Origin: Pelargonium nanum
Taxonomy: Eukaryota; Streptophyta; Magnoliopsida; Geraniales; Geraniaceae
Direction: 5' to 3'
DNA length: 21,077 nt
Assembly (NCBI GenBank): GCA_036897485.1
Contig: JAYMTF010001841.1
Location: forward strand, 1-21,077
Part shown: in pieces, positions 7,611 to 16,641 of the stretch
Layout: each line of letters opens with the position of its first letter
How positions within the stretch are numbered: the first letter of the stretch is position 1
Program-made: the position numbers and the translations under genes
Notes under the pieces: generated by a model
Databases searched by the model: none
What the model was told of the DNA's origin: nothing
What the model saw: only the letters and a program-made list of their open reading frames with translations

Positions 7611-10600
7611 TTACACAAATTGTCTGAATTTCCAATGATGGTTCCAAGTAATGTACAATGTTTCCACATAAATGGGAAGCAAATATAAAACAAAAATCTC
7701 CTTTAGAAGAAGCATTTGAAAGGCTAAGACTTGTTTCTTGAAGAGCTCATTTGGCGTACCTTCGATTCTGATAGGGCAAACTTTTGCTGCGCTTATTAGC
7801 GCGTTGTCTACACTTACAGACTCGGGACTTTCAGGAGCTGTATATAAATTACTTTCCGCTGATGGGCTCTCTAAGTTATCTCCGTCATCGTTTTGCGGGT
7901 CATCGGGATCTTCATTTCTGTCATTCTTCGAACTAGAACCGCCTTCGTTCCCGCCTTTTGGAACCCCACGAACCAAGTCTGGCCGAGGTTCTACCCCAAC
8001 TCGTCTCATGTGTAGCTGTTGCACCACAATTACCATAAGCAAATACTGTCTCGTTTATGAAATAAGTGTTGTATTCGAAAAATAAATTTACGCCGTGCTT
8101 TCCAATTATACCACTTTTATCATTGCAGAGTTAATAGTTAAGAGTGAGAGTATACAAACAAGTAAATAAGGTAGTTAGGTCATTTCACACAATTTCTTAA
8201 TTTTTTTTAAATAACCTTAAAACGGCACCAATAAAAAATAGAGATCGCTTTAATGAGTATACAAACAATTAAATAAGAGTACTTTGGTCATTTCATTATA
8301 TTTCTTAATACTTGTGAGTAACCTTAAGGCTTAAACAACACTAGTTAAAAAAAAGGTCAAATTTTTCATTGATTATTACTATAGGCCACCTTAAGCAAAT
8401 ACTACCTCTGTTTTTTAGTGGCGTCGATTTCAGAAAAATAAAATTGTAACACACTTTCCATTTATACCCCTTGTATTCCCGAGTTATAAATCAATGCTAC
8501 TAATTAATTTTTCCAACAAGTAAAGGCGAGAAATGGGTTAGGAGTGAGAGAGTTGTAATGAATATACAAACAAGTAAATAAGGTTAGTTAGGTCAACTCG
8601 TGTAAATAGCCTTAAATGACACTTATTCAGGAACAAAGGTAGTAAAAACAACTTGCCTGAAGATGTAGGTTGACCTCATCTGGGCGTGAAAGAAACGGAA
8701 AATCACCCCCCGTCTTCAGGTGTGCTCGCCTTGCTCCCGGATACCTCTCACTAAGTTGATCTTTAAGTTGTTGAGGAATTGCTGAGTAGTCGTTTGTCTA
8801 AAACGAAGAAACATTGGACCGTGTAAAAATAAGGAAAAAAGATAGGGAAAAACTGCTAGGCTCTAACTCTAAAGATTCTATTATATATTTATATGTTTGA
8901 TTGTAGATGACCTACGTCCATGATAGTGATAAATGAATCTGAGAGTGGTAGAGGTCCAACTGAGGCGGCATCAACTGTCAAAGTCAACCTGGAGGCTAGA
9001 TCTTCTCTATGGAGCTTTTCAACCTGAAATTATGTCAGCATTTACAGTTAACAATGACGAGCAAAGAATAAACACACGAAAGAAGTATTTTTTGTCATTT
9101 TTATATCATAAAAAATATTATAACAATAGACTAGGCAAAAAAAGATGGGTCAGTGGACGAGGCTACCACCATTGCAGGGTATGGGGAGGATCATTTATGT
9201 CCACAACCTTAGCTTTGTTTCGGAAGAGAGGTTGTTTCCTTGACTCAACCCCGTGACCTAAAGGCCACAAGGCAGCAACCGTAACCGTTGAGCCAAGGCT
9301 CACCTACCCTCAACAATAGACTGGGTAAGCAGGATAGAAAGAGTGAAGAAGGAAACTATGTGCACATAATATTCAAATTACCCACTTCAAAATGAAAAGA
9401 AAAAAAAATCCATGTGAAAAAACTGAATGGAAGTAGATAAGAAAATGCCAAAAACTAAACTTTTGACATAATTTTATAATAACAGAATAAGAGGTAGAGA
9501 AGAGAAGAGAGACGGTAACAGTTTGAAAATTGTTATCTGTAGCATTAGCTGCTAGTATGACACTTGAGCATATAGAATGTGCCTATGGTGAGTGGCTAAG
9601 TATGGCTCACAGAAACTATACCTGAGAAACAACAAAGTCCACAGAATCAGCAATGAATGGTTCGTGGGGGCCGTCACGAATTCCTGTTAAGACGTATCGT
9701 TTCAGCAAAAAAGATGGAGTCCAACTAACACTGCAGAAGTCAATAACATGATTGGGGGAGTTAATTTGGTGAGAAACAAAATAAACCCGTGGTTTGATCA
9801 TTACAACAAGCATAGTATGTAAAACCATATAATATATACATTACTCCAAGGAGTATACAATGAACATTCCAGAATTCAGGAAAAGCCACAGCATTTTCTA
9901 TTTTGAATTTGGAGCGTGAAAAGTTTCTCAGGGAAAAAATGGAAAAAATAAGAACAGTAATACTATGTTAAGATCGTGACAAGATTGCACCGAAACAAAA
10001 GAAAAGAAATTAATAGATGAAAATTTGAAAGCAATAAAGAAACATATAGCTTATTGGCATTGTAAGAAAATAAGGTGACATACACGGGAGCCCATGGCAT
10101 TGCAGCGGAGAAAGTGCTCGTCTCTAGAAATGAATTTGATAGTACCAATGATCTAACCCTCCTTGGTCGATGGTGAGCAAAAAGTTGTGCAAGGAATCCT
10201 CCAAGGGATGTACCATAAAGGTGTATCTATTAGATATATATGAATCAGTAATGAATAAAGAAAGATAGAACAACAATATGTACACGACATAACATGGTGT
10301 GTTTCTTCAAAGTAAATAAAGCACTTACATGATGAACATCAATAGCATCCAAGAACTTCTCAAATGCTTGAATCCACTCATGATGATTCCATACACGTGG
10401 AATATCAACAGAAATCACCCGGTAACCCTGGAAAAGCGCAACATTAGTTTTATAATATGAAAAAAAAAAAAAACAATTTCCCCTCAACCTCTCCCTTTAG
10501 TATCAATTGGTTCATATTTCTAAACAGGACATGAAAACGATAGGAGATTATAGACAAAACATAGAGAGAAAAGGCCATTTCTAAAAATCAATGTTAAACA

Positions 10601-12472
10601 TATTGATCTCAGTTAAAATGGGACATATAATGCATGATAACCGCACAACCAAGAGTTCAAGAAGATGATGGAAATTCATATAATAATTCTAAAATACTAA
10701 GATAAATGCATTTGTGCAGTGACATATGCCACATGATGAGAAGGAAATACGCCCGTACAGACTACGCTACAGCAACAAAGAAGACAATATCAAATTCATA
10801 CCTTCATGGACAATGACATAATCTGTTTGTAGTAGACATCTGCTGTTCCTGCAATCCCCGGGAGACATATAAGTGGAGGCACAACTTTGGGACCAAAATC
10901 ATAGTAGCGCCATTGCTTTGTGCCAATCTGCAAAGAAAAAAATAGTTACCAGACATTTAATAAGAGCGTGAACACGAGGTAAGCCTCTTAAGAACTCGAC
11001 CAAAATAAAGAACAAACCAGTTCTTCATGCTTCGGAAATTAGATCAACCAACAAATAGTCAATAAAGCAATAACATTCTCAGAAACCCCAAAATTCCAAC
11101 TGATTATTGCTCAATCTTCCTCAAAGTTCAATGTGGAGCATACCACAATGAAGAAATACTTTTCTTTTAAACATCTCAAAAGGGTACGGACAGGAAAAAA
11201 AATACACCAACTATCCCAAAATGAGAGTTGACTTTCTTTTTTAGAAAGTTAGATATGCATGAAATACCAACAATATCCTCAAGATAAGTTAATTAGAACC
11301 CCTTGAGTTTGTTACAAGTTACAACAAAAGCACAAGAGGTATAGTGGGAAAGTCAAACCCCAACTAGCTTACCCTTAACTTCAACATATAAGGAAAAGTG
11401 GACACTCGTTTTGCGAAGGAGGGAGTATATGTTTTCATCAACATTCATTACCCAAGAAAGAAAAAGGAAAGAACCAAACAATGAGGCAAAGAGCTAGAAA
11501 AAATGATCAAGAGAAATACCCATTGCAAGGTGCAGAGCGATACCGGATCAGCGATCCAGCCTTAAGAAGGAGATGAACTCGATTTCACACCCTCAATAGT
11601 TTCACATGACCACTCAAGTAAATGTACTCATTCACCTCATCAACTATCCAAAATGAGAGTTGACTTTCATTTTTAGGAACTTAGTTATGCATGAAATATC
11701 AGCAATATCCTAAGATTAGTTAGAACTCATTAAGTTTGTTACAACAAAAGCACAAGAGGTATAGTGAGAAAGTCAAACCCTAACTAGCTTACCCTTAATT
11801 TCACCAATTACGGAAAAGTGGACACTCATTTTGAGTAGGCTTGAGAATGAAAAAGGAAAGAACCGAACAATGACGCGAAGAGCTAGATAAAGTGATCAAG
11901 AGAAATACTAGGCAATCGCAAGATGCAAAGAGATACTAGATCAATCAATGACCAAGCCTTAAGAAGGAGATGAACTCAATTTCACACCCTCAATAGTTTC
12001 AAATCACCACAAAAGTAAATGTACTCAATCACCTCATCAAATCAACTATGCAAGTAACTAAACATAGTTGAGATGGTTAAATTAACTAAAACCCATTGGA
12101 CATCACACATCAAAAACCCTCAAATGCATGAAGAAGCATCCAAAGAACAGTGAAATTGCAAAGACCCAGTGACTCCAGTAGACTAAAAACTAAAACCCAC
12201 TAACAAACAAGACAAATTAACCATACCCAGAACAAAATTCACAAACTTGACACAAGAAATTGAAACTCAAGTCTTAAACAGATCAAACAAAAGAGACCCA
12301 ATTGAGTGAGCAACCATAAAAAGAAGCTAAAACACACAAAACCCTCAATCAAAACTGGACATAAAAATGGTGGAATCGGAAGAGAAAGGTGAGTACGAAC
12401 CGGGATCTTGTGAAGAGGGACCTGAGACTTGAAGTGGGTGTAATCTCCGGGCGCCGAAAAGACGCCTTTCAT
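7611..12472 (-). CDS. Maspardin (SPG21-type alpha/beta-hydrolase), eight exons, complete
   Basis: The exons on the minus strand are 12472-12401, 10927-10802, 10427-10329, 10226-10084, 9730-9622, 9023-8916, 8797-8657 and 8015-7611. The sum is 1203 nt, giving 400 residues plus stop, and all junctions keep frame. The protein starts [11 protein letters not shown]; the in-frame TTG upstream is not a start. It has an alpha/beta-hydrolase core with WRYYDFGP (residues 30-37), [11 protein letters not shown] (74-84), a nucleophile elbow GTSLGG at 104-109 (Ser106) and [15 protein letters not shown] near 158-172. This is the plant maspardin family (human SPG21/ACP33). Human maspardin associates with endosomes; enzymatic activity is not established. 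From about residue 288 an acidic Ser/Asn/Asp-rich linker leads to a hydrophobic C-terminus that I do not recognise. All introns are GT-AG except intron 7, with donor CAG|GCAAGT. Intron 4 is phase 2; the others are phase 0. An extra intron near the 3' end cannot be excluded. Confidence 0.92.
8046..8335. mobile_element. Two degenerate Stowaway-like copies in maspardin intron 7
   Basis: The start (TACTGTCTCGTTTATG at 8046) and the block TATACAAACAAGTAAATAAG (8151-8170) match the better preserved MITE at 8402-8642. A third, partial copy of the same block lies near 8256-8275 and ends around 8335. Termini are eroded, so limits are approximate. Confidence 0.5.
8402..8642. mobile_element. Stowaway-like MITE in maspardin intron 7
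   Basis: The left end CTACCTCTGTTTTTT and right end AACAAAGGTAG are imperfect terminal inverted repeats, each flanked by TA (8400-8401 and 8643-8644), the target duplication of Tc1/mariner-derived Stowaway MITEs. The end sequence is a variant of the widespread plant CTCCCTCCGT terminus. On the gene strand the element begins about 12 nt after the GC splice donor at 8656-8655. Confidence 0.72.
9136..9311 (-). mobile_element. tRNA-derived SINE in maspardin intron 5
   Basis: On the minus strand the body starts with a tRNA-like head containing box A (TGGCTCAACGG) and, about 30 nt on, box B (GGTCACGGGGTTGAGTC). A tRNA-unrelated body with GGAAACAACCTCT follows, and then a short T-run tail. The 14-bp target-site duplication is AACAATAGACT-GG with one mismatch (9122-9135 and 9312-9325). 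This is the structure of plant SINEs; the box B and GGAAAC region resembles the Au-SINE group. It is in the same orientation as the host gene. It does not disturb the flanking splice sites. Confidence 0.88.
11209..12040. repeat. About 430-bp tandem duplication in maspardin intron 1
   Basis: Copy 1 (about 11209-11640) and copy 2 (about 11641-12040) share the same order of blocks. ATGAGAGTTGACTTTC begins at 11221 and 11653 (offset 432), then come AGCACAAGAGGTATAGTG, AAAGTGGACACTC and CCTTAAGAAGGAGATGAACTC, and the last is ACCTCATCAA (offset 397). Copy 1 retains GAAGGAGGGAGTA (11417-11429), the classic Stowaway terminus read in reverse; copy 2 has lost it. The duplication therefore includes a MITE remnant. 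Confidence 0.85.
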
Positions 12473-13420
12473 TGCTGACAATTGAAGAAGCTGAACATGC
12501 CGATGTCAGGAACAAGAACGACCCGTCGTCAAGTTTTGATTTTTGATTCGATCAATCGATCAATGATTGATCTATATTCTGGTCTCTCTCTGAAATTATC
12601 TACGAAGCACGACCTGGACCTGGCTGTTTAATTCCAGAATTTCGAAGAATAATAAATAAAAATGGTATTTTTGACACCACGCAGCGAGTCAAAATACATT
12701 CACGACTCACGACTCAACTGCTCGTCAAGAGTGATGGTGTGCGCATTGTACTTCCGTGCGCCATATAGGCACATTTTAGCAACATTGCGTCTTTAAGAAA
12801 AATGTTAAAACGAAAATAATGTTTAAGAGTGTTTGTGAATCGAGTTTCAAATAAGTGGGTAAGTTACGAGCCGAGTTTAAATTTTACCAGGAAACTATAC
12901 CAGACTTATGTCGGATTTGGCTTACCCAACACACATTTTATTGTTGATAGACCAACCCAAGTCGTCCCAAAATTGGCCAGCTCGATTTTATGATACTCAA
13001 ATCCGCAAAACTTGGATTGTACCCGCGAGTTCAATTATGTAAAAAATTTTTTATCTAACTAGTCAAAAGCCAAATGATATTGGGTCCAAATCAGTAAAAT
13101 GTCCTCTAATAACTATGCGGGTGTTTTTTACCCACCGTTTAAGTTTGAAATTAGCGATTTTAATTCGATTCCAGCTCTCAATCTATTTTGTTTACGAAAA
13201 CTCACAAGATCGCCGATCTAGCCTAATAATGACAAGCCGAGCCTGAAAAATAGTTCAAAAGGCGTTATGGCCTTCAAGTTGGGTCTGATTTACAATGAAA
13301 AAGTGTTGATCGTGTTGGGCAACCCTCACACCTTCTGTATAAACTCGGATTTTTTCGGGCCAGGATCAAGTTAAGTCTTTCTAACGCGGAATTCGAATTA
13401 TTAAATGAAATACAACCCTA
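12473..13420. other. Maspardin promoter side and degenerate repeat sequence
   Basis: A CT-rich stretch and GATCAATCGATCAATGATTGATC (palindromic core near 12548-12570) lie within 100 bp upstream of the start codon and probably form the leader. From about 12820 to 13390 the sequence has the recurring GAGCCGAG/CTCGAT words of decayed plant repeats. No gene was seen. Confidence 0.35.
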
Positions 13421-13990
13421 ATTCTGTATGATCAGCAACTATGCACTTCCGCAAAGAAATAAAACGACATAAGTCTAACATGAAACTTGGGACATCCTGA
13501 GATATAGACACTATGCCATCAAGATCGAATAATTTAGACAAAATGGAGCATATTACCGTTCGAACATACGAAATGAAAAGAGATTCATAATCAAACAATC
13601 GAAATAGTGCAACAACACAACATTATGTCTATTTCCCGACGAAGTTTTTCTATTCGCAGTTACAATACAATCTTCGTTCGAACAAGGAATCTCATATACT
13701 CAAGTAACTACAATGGCAAGATGCTCCAGCAAGTACGACTTTATTGAAATCATAAGAACATAGTATGATGTTTCACATCAAAGAATTTCTATTCGCAGTT
13801 ACAGTACAATCCATAATCGAATAAGGAATTAGGAATCACATATTTAACATAAAACACATACGATTGTAAGAAACTCCAGCAAGCACAATCTTATTGACAT
13901 TCTTTCAAAATTCAATATGATAACAAAAGTTCAATAAGCATATGCTAATACCTAGACTCTATCAAAAACCAAAGTTCGAAAAGAAACCTC
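13421..13990. repeat. Segmental duplication copy A
   Basis: This segment is repeated at 15067-15608. Shared blocks in order include CTGTATGATCAGCAACTATG, GATATAGACACTATGCCATC, AATGAAAAGAGATT, TATTCGCAGTTAC and CTATCAAAAACCAAAG. It has an internal 139-bp step: TATTCGCAGTTAC occurs at 13651 and 13790. The end (13925-13990) also matches the epimerase 3'-UTR units (ATATGATAACAAAAG, ATAAGCATATGC). The parallel short reading frames over both copies (13401-13598 and within 14807-15310, minus) show no known family. Confidence 0.88.
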
Positions 13991-14017
13991 AATTTGAAAT
14001 GATTCACACCCGGCGCA

Positions 14018-14080
14018 CACTCAGCAGCCACGTGGATGCAGCGTGGCACTCAGCAGCCACGTGGATGCAACGTGGCACTC
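14018..14080. repeat. 29-bp tandem repeat carrying two G-boxes
   Basis: A 29-bp unit beginning CACTCAGCAGCC is present twice (14018-14046, 14047-14075), with one substitution between copies and the first bases of a third. Each copy contains the perfect palindrome CCACGTGG (14028-14035 and 14057-14064), the core of plant G-box elements bound by bZIP and bHLH factors. A regulatory role is only suggested by the motif. Confidence 0.8.
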
Positions 14081-14084
14081 ACGC

Positions 14085-14355
14085 CCTCGACCTTTCATCT
14101 GCAGCCATATCATGGCCTTGCAATGCACTTGCCCGCCATTGTGTATGAAATCTCTCAATTTTTCAATATTATGTTGCAAATCGTGCGAAGCATTCGAATC
14201 CCAATTTTCAACTAAACATTTGAGAATCAAAGAGATAATAGAAACATTAGTCTTTTGATTGTAGAAGCTAAAAGTGCAACATAAAAACTAATGCAAGTAA
14301 ATAGTTAACTACTAAAACTAGAATTGAACCTAACAATGTTGTGTCAAATAATAAG
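14085..14355. other. Unassigned sequence between repeat copy A and the F-box relic
   Basis: A minus-strand frame of 69 codons (14021-14230) runs into the 29-bp repeat and shows no family I recognise. I do not call a gene here. Confidence 0.3.
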
Positions 14356-14356
14356 A

Positions 14357-15057
14357 TTACATAGAATATTTTGGTCCGCGGTAGCTAAAAGTATCTACTT
14401 CCGTCTCAACAAGAGTTTCCATGGAGGAATTGGGATCGGGGAGAAGCCAAATTGGTGGTTGTTTAGTACTCTTTTTCTTCGTGTCTCGAAAATAATGGCG
14501 TTTTGCTTCGCTCTTCTTCTTGTTGTATACCAACATATCAAAGCCTCCATGACTATCAGCATCAAATAATTCATATTCCCCATAGCCATAATAACAGTTT
14601 TCAGTGAAATAAATAGAATTAGCCTCAACCGGCAAATTTCCTCCTTTTCGAGCACCAACGTCGATGGAAAAAGAATGGTTCTTACCGATAAAGATAGCAT
14701 TCCGACCTAAAGAGCCATACTTCCATCTTCTTGACTTTGCATCCAAACTATAAACATCGAATTCATTTATAGTATCAGCTTTCTAGCACCAAAATGATGA
14801 AAATTATTAGAAGCTGAATGAGGTTTGTTCAAATATTTTCTCGATCGCATTTGATATCGCGAAGTAAGGTTGGGAGCGGAGGGAGGAAGATGATTGATTC
14901 AGATGGGGAGAGAGGGTTAAAGAGGAAGATGAGATTTGAAGACGGGTTTGTGCAGCAGCTGATCCATCCGTGGAAGATCCGATGTAGCGTACGTAGTTGT
15001 CGGTGCACGTGTTTGTGTTTGGGAAGAGGAACTCCCTGTCCCATGGAGGAAGGCGGT
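14357..15057 (-). pseudogene. F-box/DUF295 (KIB1-4 beta-propeller) protein relic
   Basis: The 3' part (14782-14357, 141 codons plus stop) shows the C-terminal DUF295 pattern: EFDVYSLD, then RRWKYGSLGRNAIFIGKNHS, EANSIYFTENCYYGY, GGFDMLVYN and PPIWLLPDP. Upstream on the same strand, about 14829-14970 reads as the middle of the domain (GWISCCTNPSSNLIFLFNPL, then FLPPLPTL), preceded in another frame by RYIGSSTDG at about 14965-14990. The change of frame near 14960-14975 is a frameshift. A stop and the loss of the segment normally found between these blocks separate the two parts, and no F-box N-terminus is present; the sequence switches at about 15060 into repeat copy B. DUF295 F-box proteins are a large, fast-evolving plant family with many broken copies. 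Splicing at 14783 could rescue only the last part. Confidence 0.72.
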
Positions 15058-15066
15058 GCGATGGTT

Positions 15067-15608
15067 CTGTATGATCAGCAACTATGCCCTTCCCAGGGCA
15101 AACAAATGAAACGGCAATAAGTCTGACATGAAAGATGTGCAGATTCATTCGGTAAAAACTCGGGACATCCCGAGATATAGACACTATGCCATCAAGATCG
15201 AATGATTTAGACAGAATGGAGCATGTTACCGTTCGAACACACAAAATGAAAAGAGATTTATAATCAAACAAGCGAAACAATGCAACAGCATTATGCCTAC
15301 TTCCTGACAAAGTTTTTCCATTCGCAGTTAGTTACATTACAGTCTTCGTTCGAACAAGGAATCACATATACTCAAGTAACCACAATGGCAAGATGATCCA
15401 GCAAGTACGATTCTATTGAAATCATAAGAACATAACGTCTAATGTTTCACATCAAACAAATTCCATTCGCAGTTACAGTACAATTCATAATCGAATAAGG
15501 GATCAGGAATCACATATTTAACATAAAACACATACGAATGTAAGAAACTCCAGCAAGTACGATCTTATTGACATTGCTATCAAAAACCAAAGATTGAAAA
15601 GAAACCTC
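15067..15608. repeat. Segmental duplication copy B
   Basis: This is the second copy of the 13421-13990 segment. Small insertions and deletions include about 40 extra bases near 15100-15160 and loss of the piece matching 13908-13957. At its right end it joins directly to the chain of epimerase 3'-end units. Copies A and B flank the F-box relic. Confidence 0.88.
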
Positions 15609-16641
15609 ACGGTGATGATTGTAGTCTACTTGTCAATACGTATCACTAATGCCGATAGCATTGTTCCTCATCTATGACATTGGGAGTGTTATGTGCATCA
15701 ATACTAAAGTAAAGCTAAATCAGAATCGATAAAACAATAGCGTAAGGCAAACCGTATAACGAAAACATTCACCGGAAACCCGGTACGTGCTTGAGTAGTA
15801 GCTTCAATATAATAACAAAAGTGCACCAATAAGCATATGTTTTAATGTAAAAAACAGACTATAAATGTAGTTTTCTTGATGCTACAAATCACTAATGCCA
15901 ATCCATTTCAGAGCATTGTTCCTCGTCTATGAGGGTGTTATGTTATGTATTATAGAAATACGAAATAATGATAAACAGAATCGAAAACAATAGCAGAAGG
16001 CAAAAACCATAATGAAACAATTTACCGAAAACTCTGGTTTGAGCCTGAGTAGTAGCTTCAATTTTATTGAAATTGCTTTCAATATGATAGCAAAAGTCAA
16101 CCAATAAGCTATGCTTGCAATCTACTAGCCTAGACAATCAAAAACCAAAGATAGAAAAAGAAACCATGACATGATTGTAGAATTTTTATACCTAGAAATC
16201 ATGAATGCCATGTTTGAGGGCATTGTATCTCATCTATGAGGGGTGTAATGTAGATAAATACCTAAATAAAAATAAACTAGAAATCGAAGACAATAACACA
16301 AGGCAAAGCATAATGAAACAATTAAACCGAGAACTCTGGTTCATAACTTCGATTTTATTGAAATTCTTTTCAATATGATAACAAAAGTCCACCAATAAGC
16401 ATATGCAAGTAATCTACCAGCCATGGACTGTACAAGAGCTACCAATGCCTAGGCTATCAAAAACCAAAGATCGAAAAACAAACCATGACATGATTGTAGT
16501 CTATCTTACCTACAAATCACGATTGCCAATCCCTATGAGGGCATTGTCCCTTATCTATGAGAGTGTTATGTATATAAATACGAAAATAGACCTAAACCAT
16601 ACTCGAAAACAATAACATAAAGCAAACCATAATGAAACAAT
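15609..16641 (-). repeat. Tandem array of epimerase 3'-end copies (last codons plus 3' UTR)
   Basis: The terminal codons and stop of the epimerase gene (16642-16690) recur as degenerate copies with CCG anchors at 16327, 16025 and 15772, against 16645 in the real gene; spacings are about 318, 302 and 253 bp. The best copy (16015-16060) matches about 36 of 45 positions, including AGTAGTA and CTCTGG. Between anchors each unit repeats the 3'-UTR landmarks: CAAAAACCAAAGAT, ATGATTGTAG, GAGGGCATTGT, TCTATGAG, GGCAAA-CATAATGAAACAAT and ATATGATA-CAAAAGT. The copies are too short to encode a protein. Confidence 0.85.
16354..16359 (-). terminator. Probable poly(A) signal of the epimerase gene
   Basis: AATAAA on the gene strand lies about 285 nt after the TGA stop, immediately before the first degenerate 3'-end copy. 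A second AATAAA in the same relative place occurs at 16063-16068 in the next unit. Confidence 0.5.

Noticed and set aside
8933-9256. 107-codon plus-strand frame across maspardin exon 6 and the SINE
   Set aside because: It is antisense to a confirmed exon and runs through a SINE; no protein similarity.
12473-12481. Upstream start giving three extra residues on maspardin
   Set aside because: The codon at 12481 is TTG, not ATG; the ATG at 12472 gives the family N-terminus [11 protein letters not shown].
13401-13598. Minus-strand frame conserved between repeat copies A and B
   Set aside because: The frame is open in both only over the duplicated DNA and has many substitutions of all types; similarity is explained by the duplication. 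No known domain.
14021-14230. 69-codon minus-strand frame next to the 29-bp repeat
   Set aside because: It reads into a tandem repeat whose 29-bp period breaks frame, and no family resemblance was seen.
13421-16641. CRISPR-like or satellite interpretation of the repeat array
   Set aside because: Units are hundreds of bases long, diverged and gene-derived; the window is clearly plant nuclear DNA.
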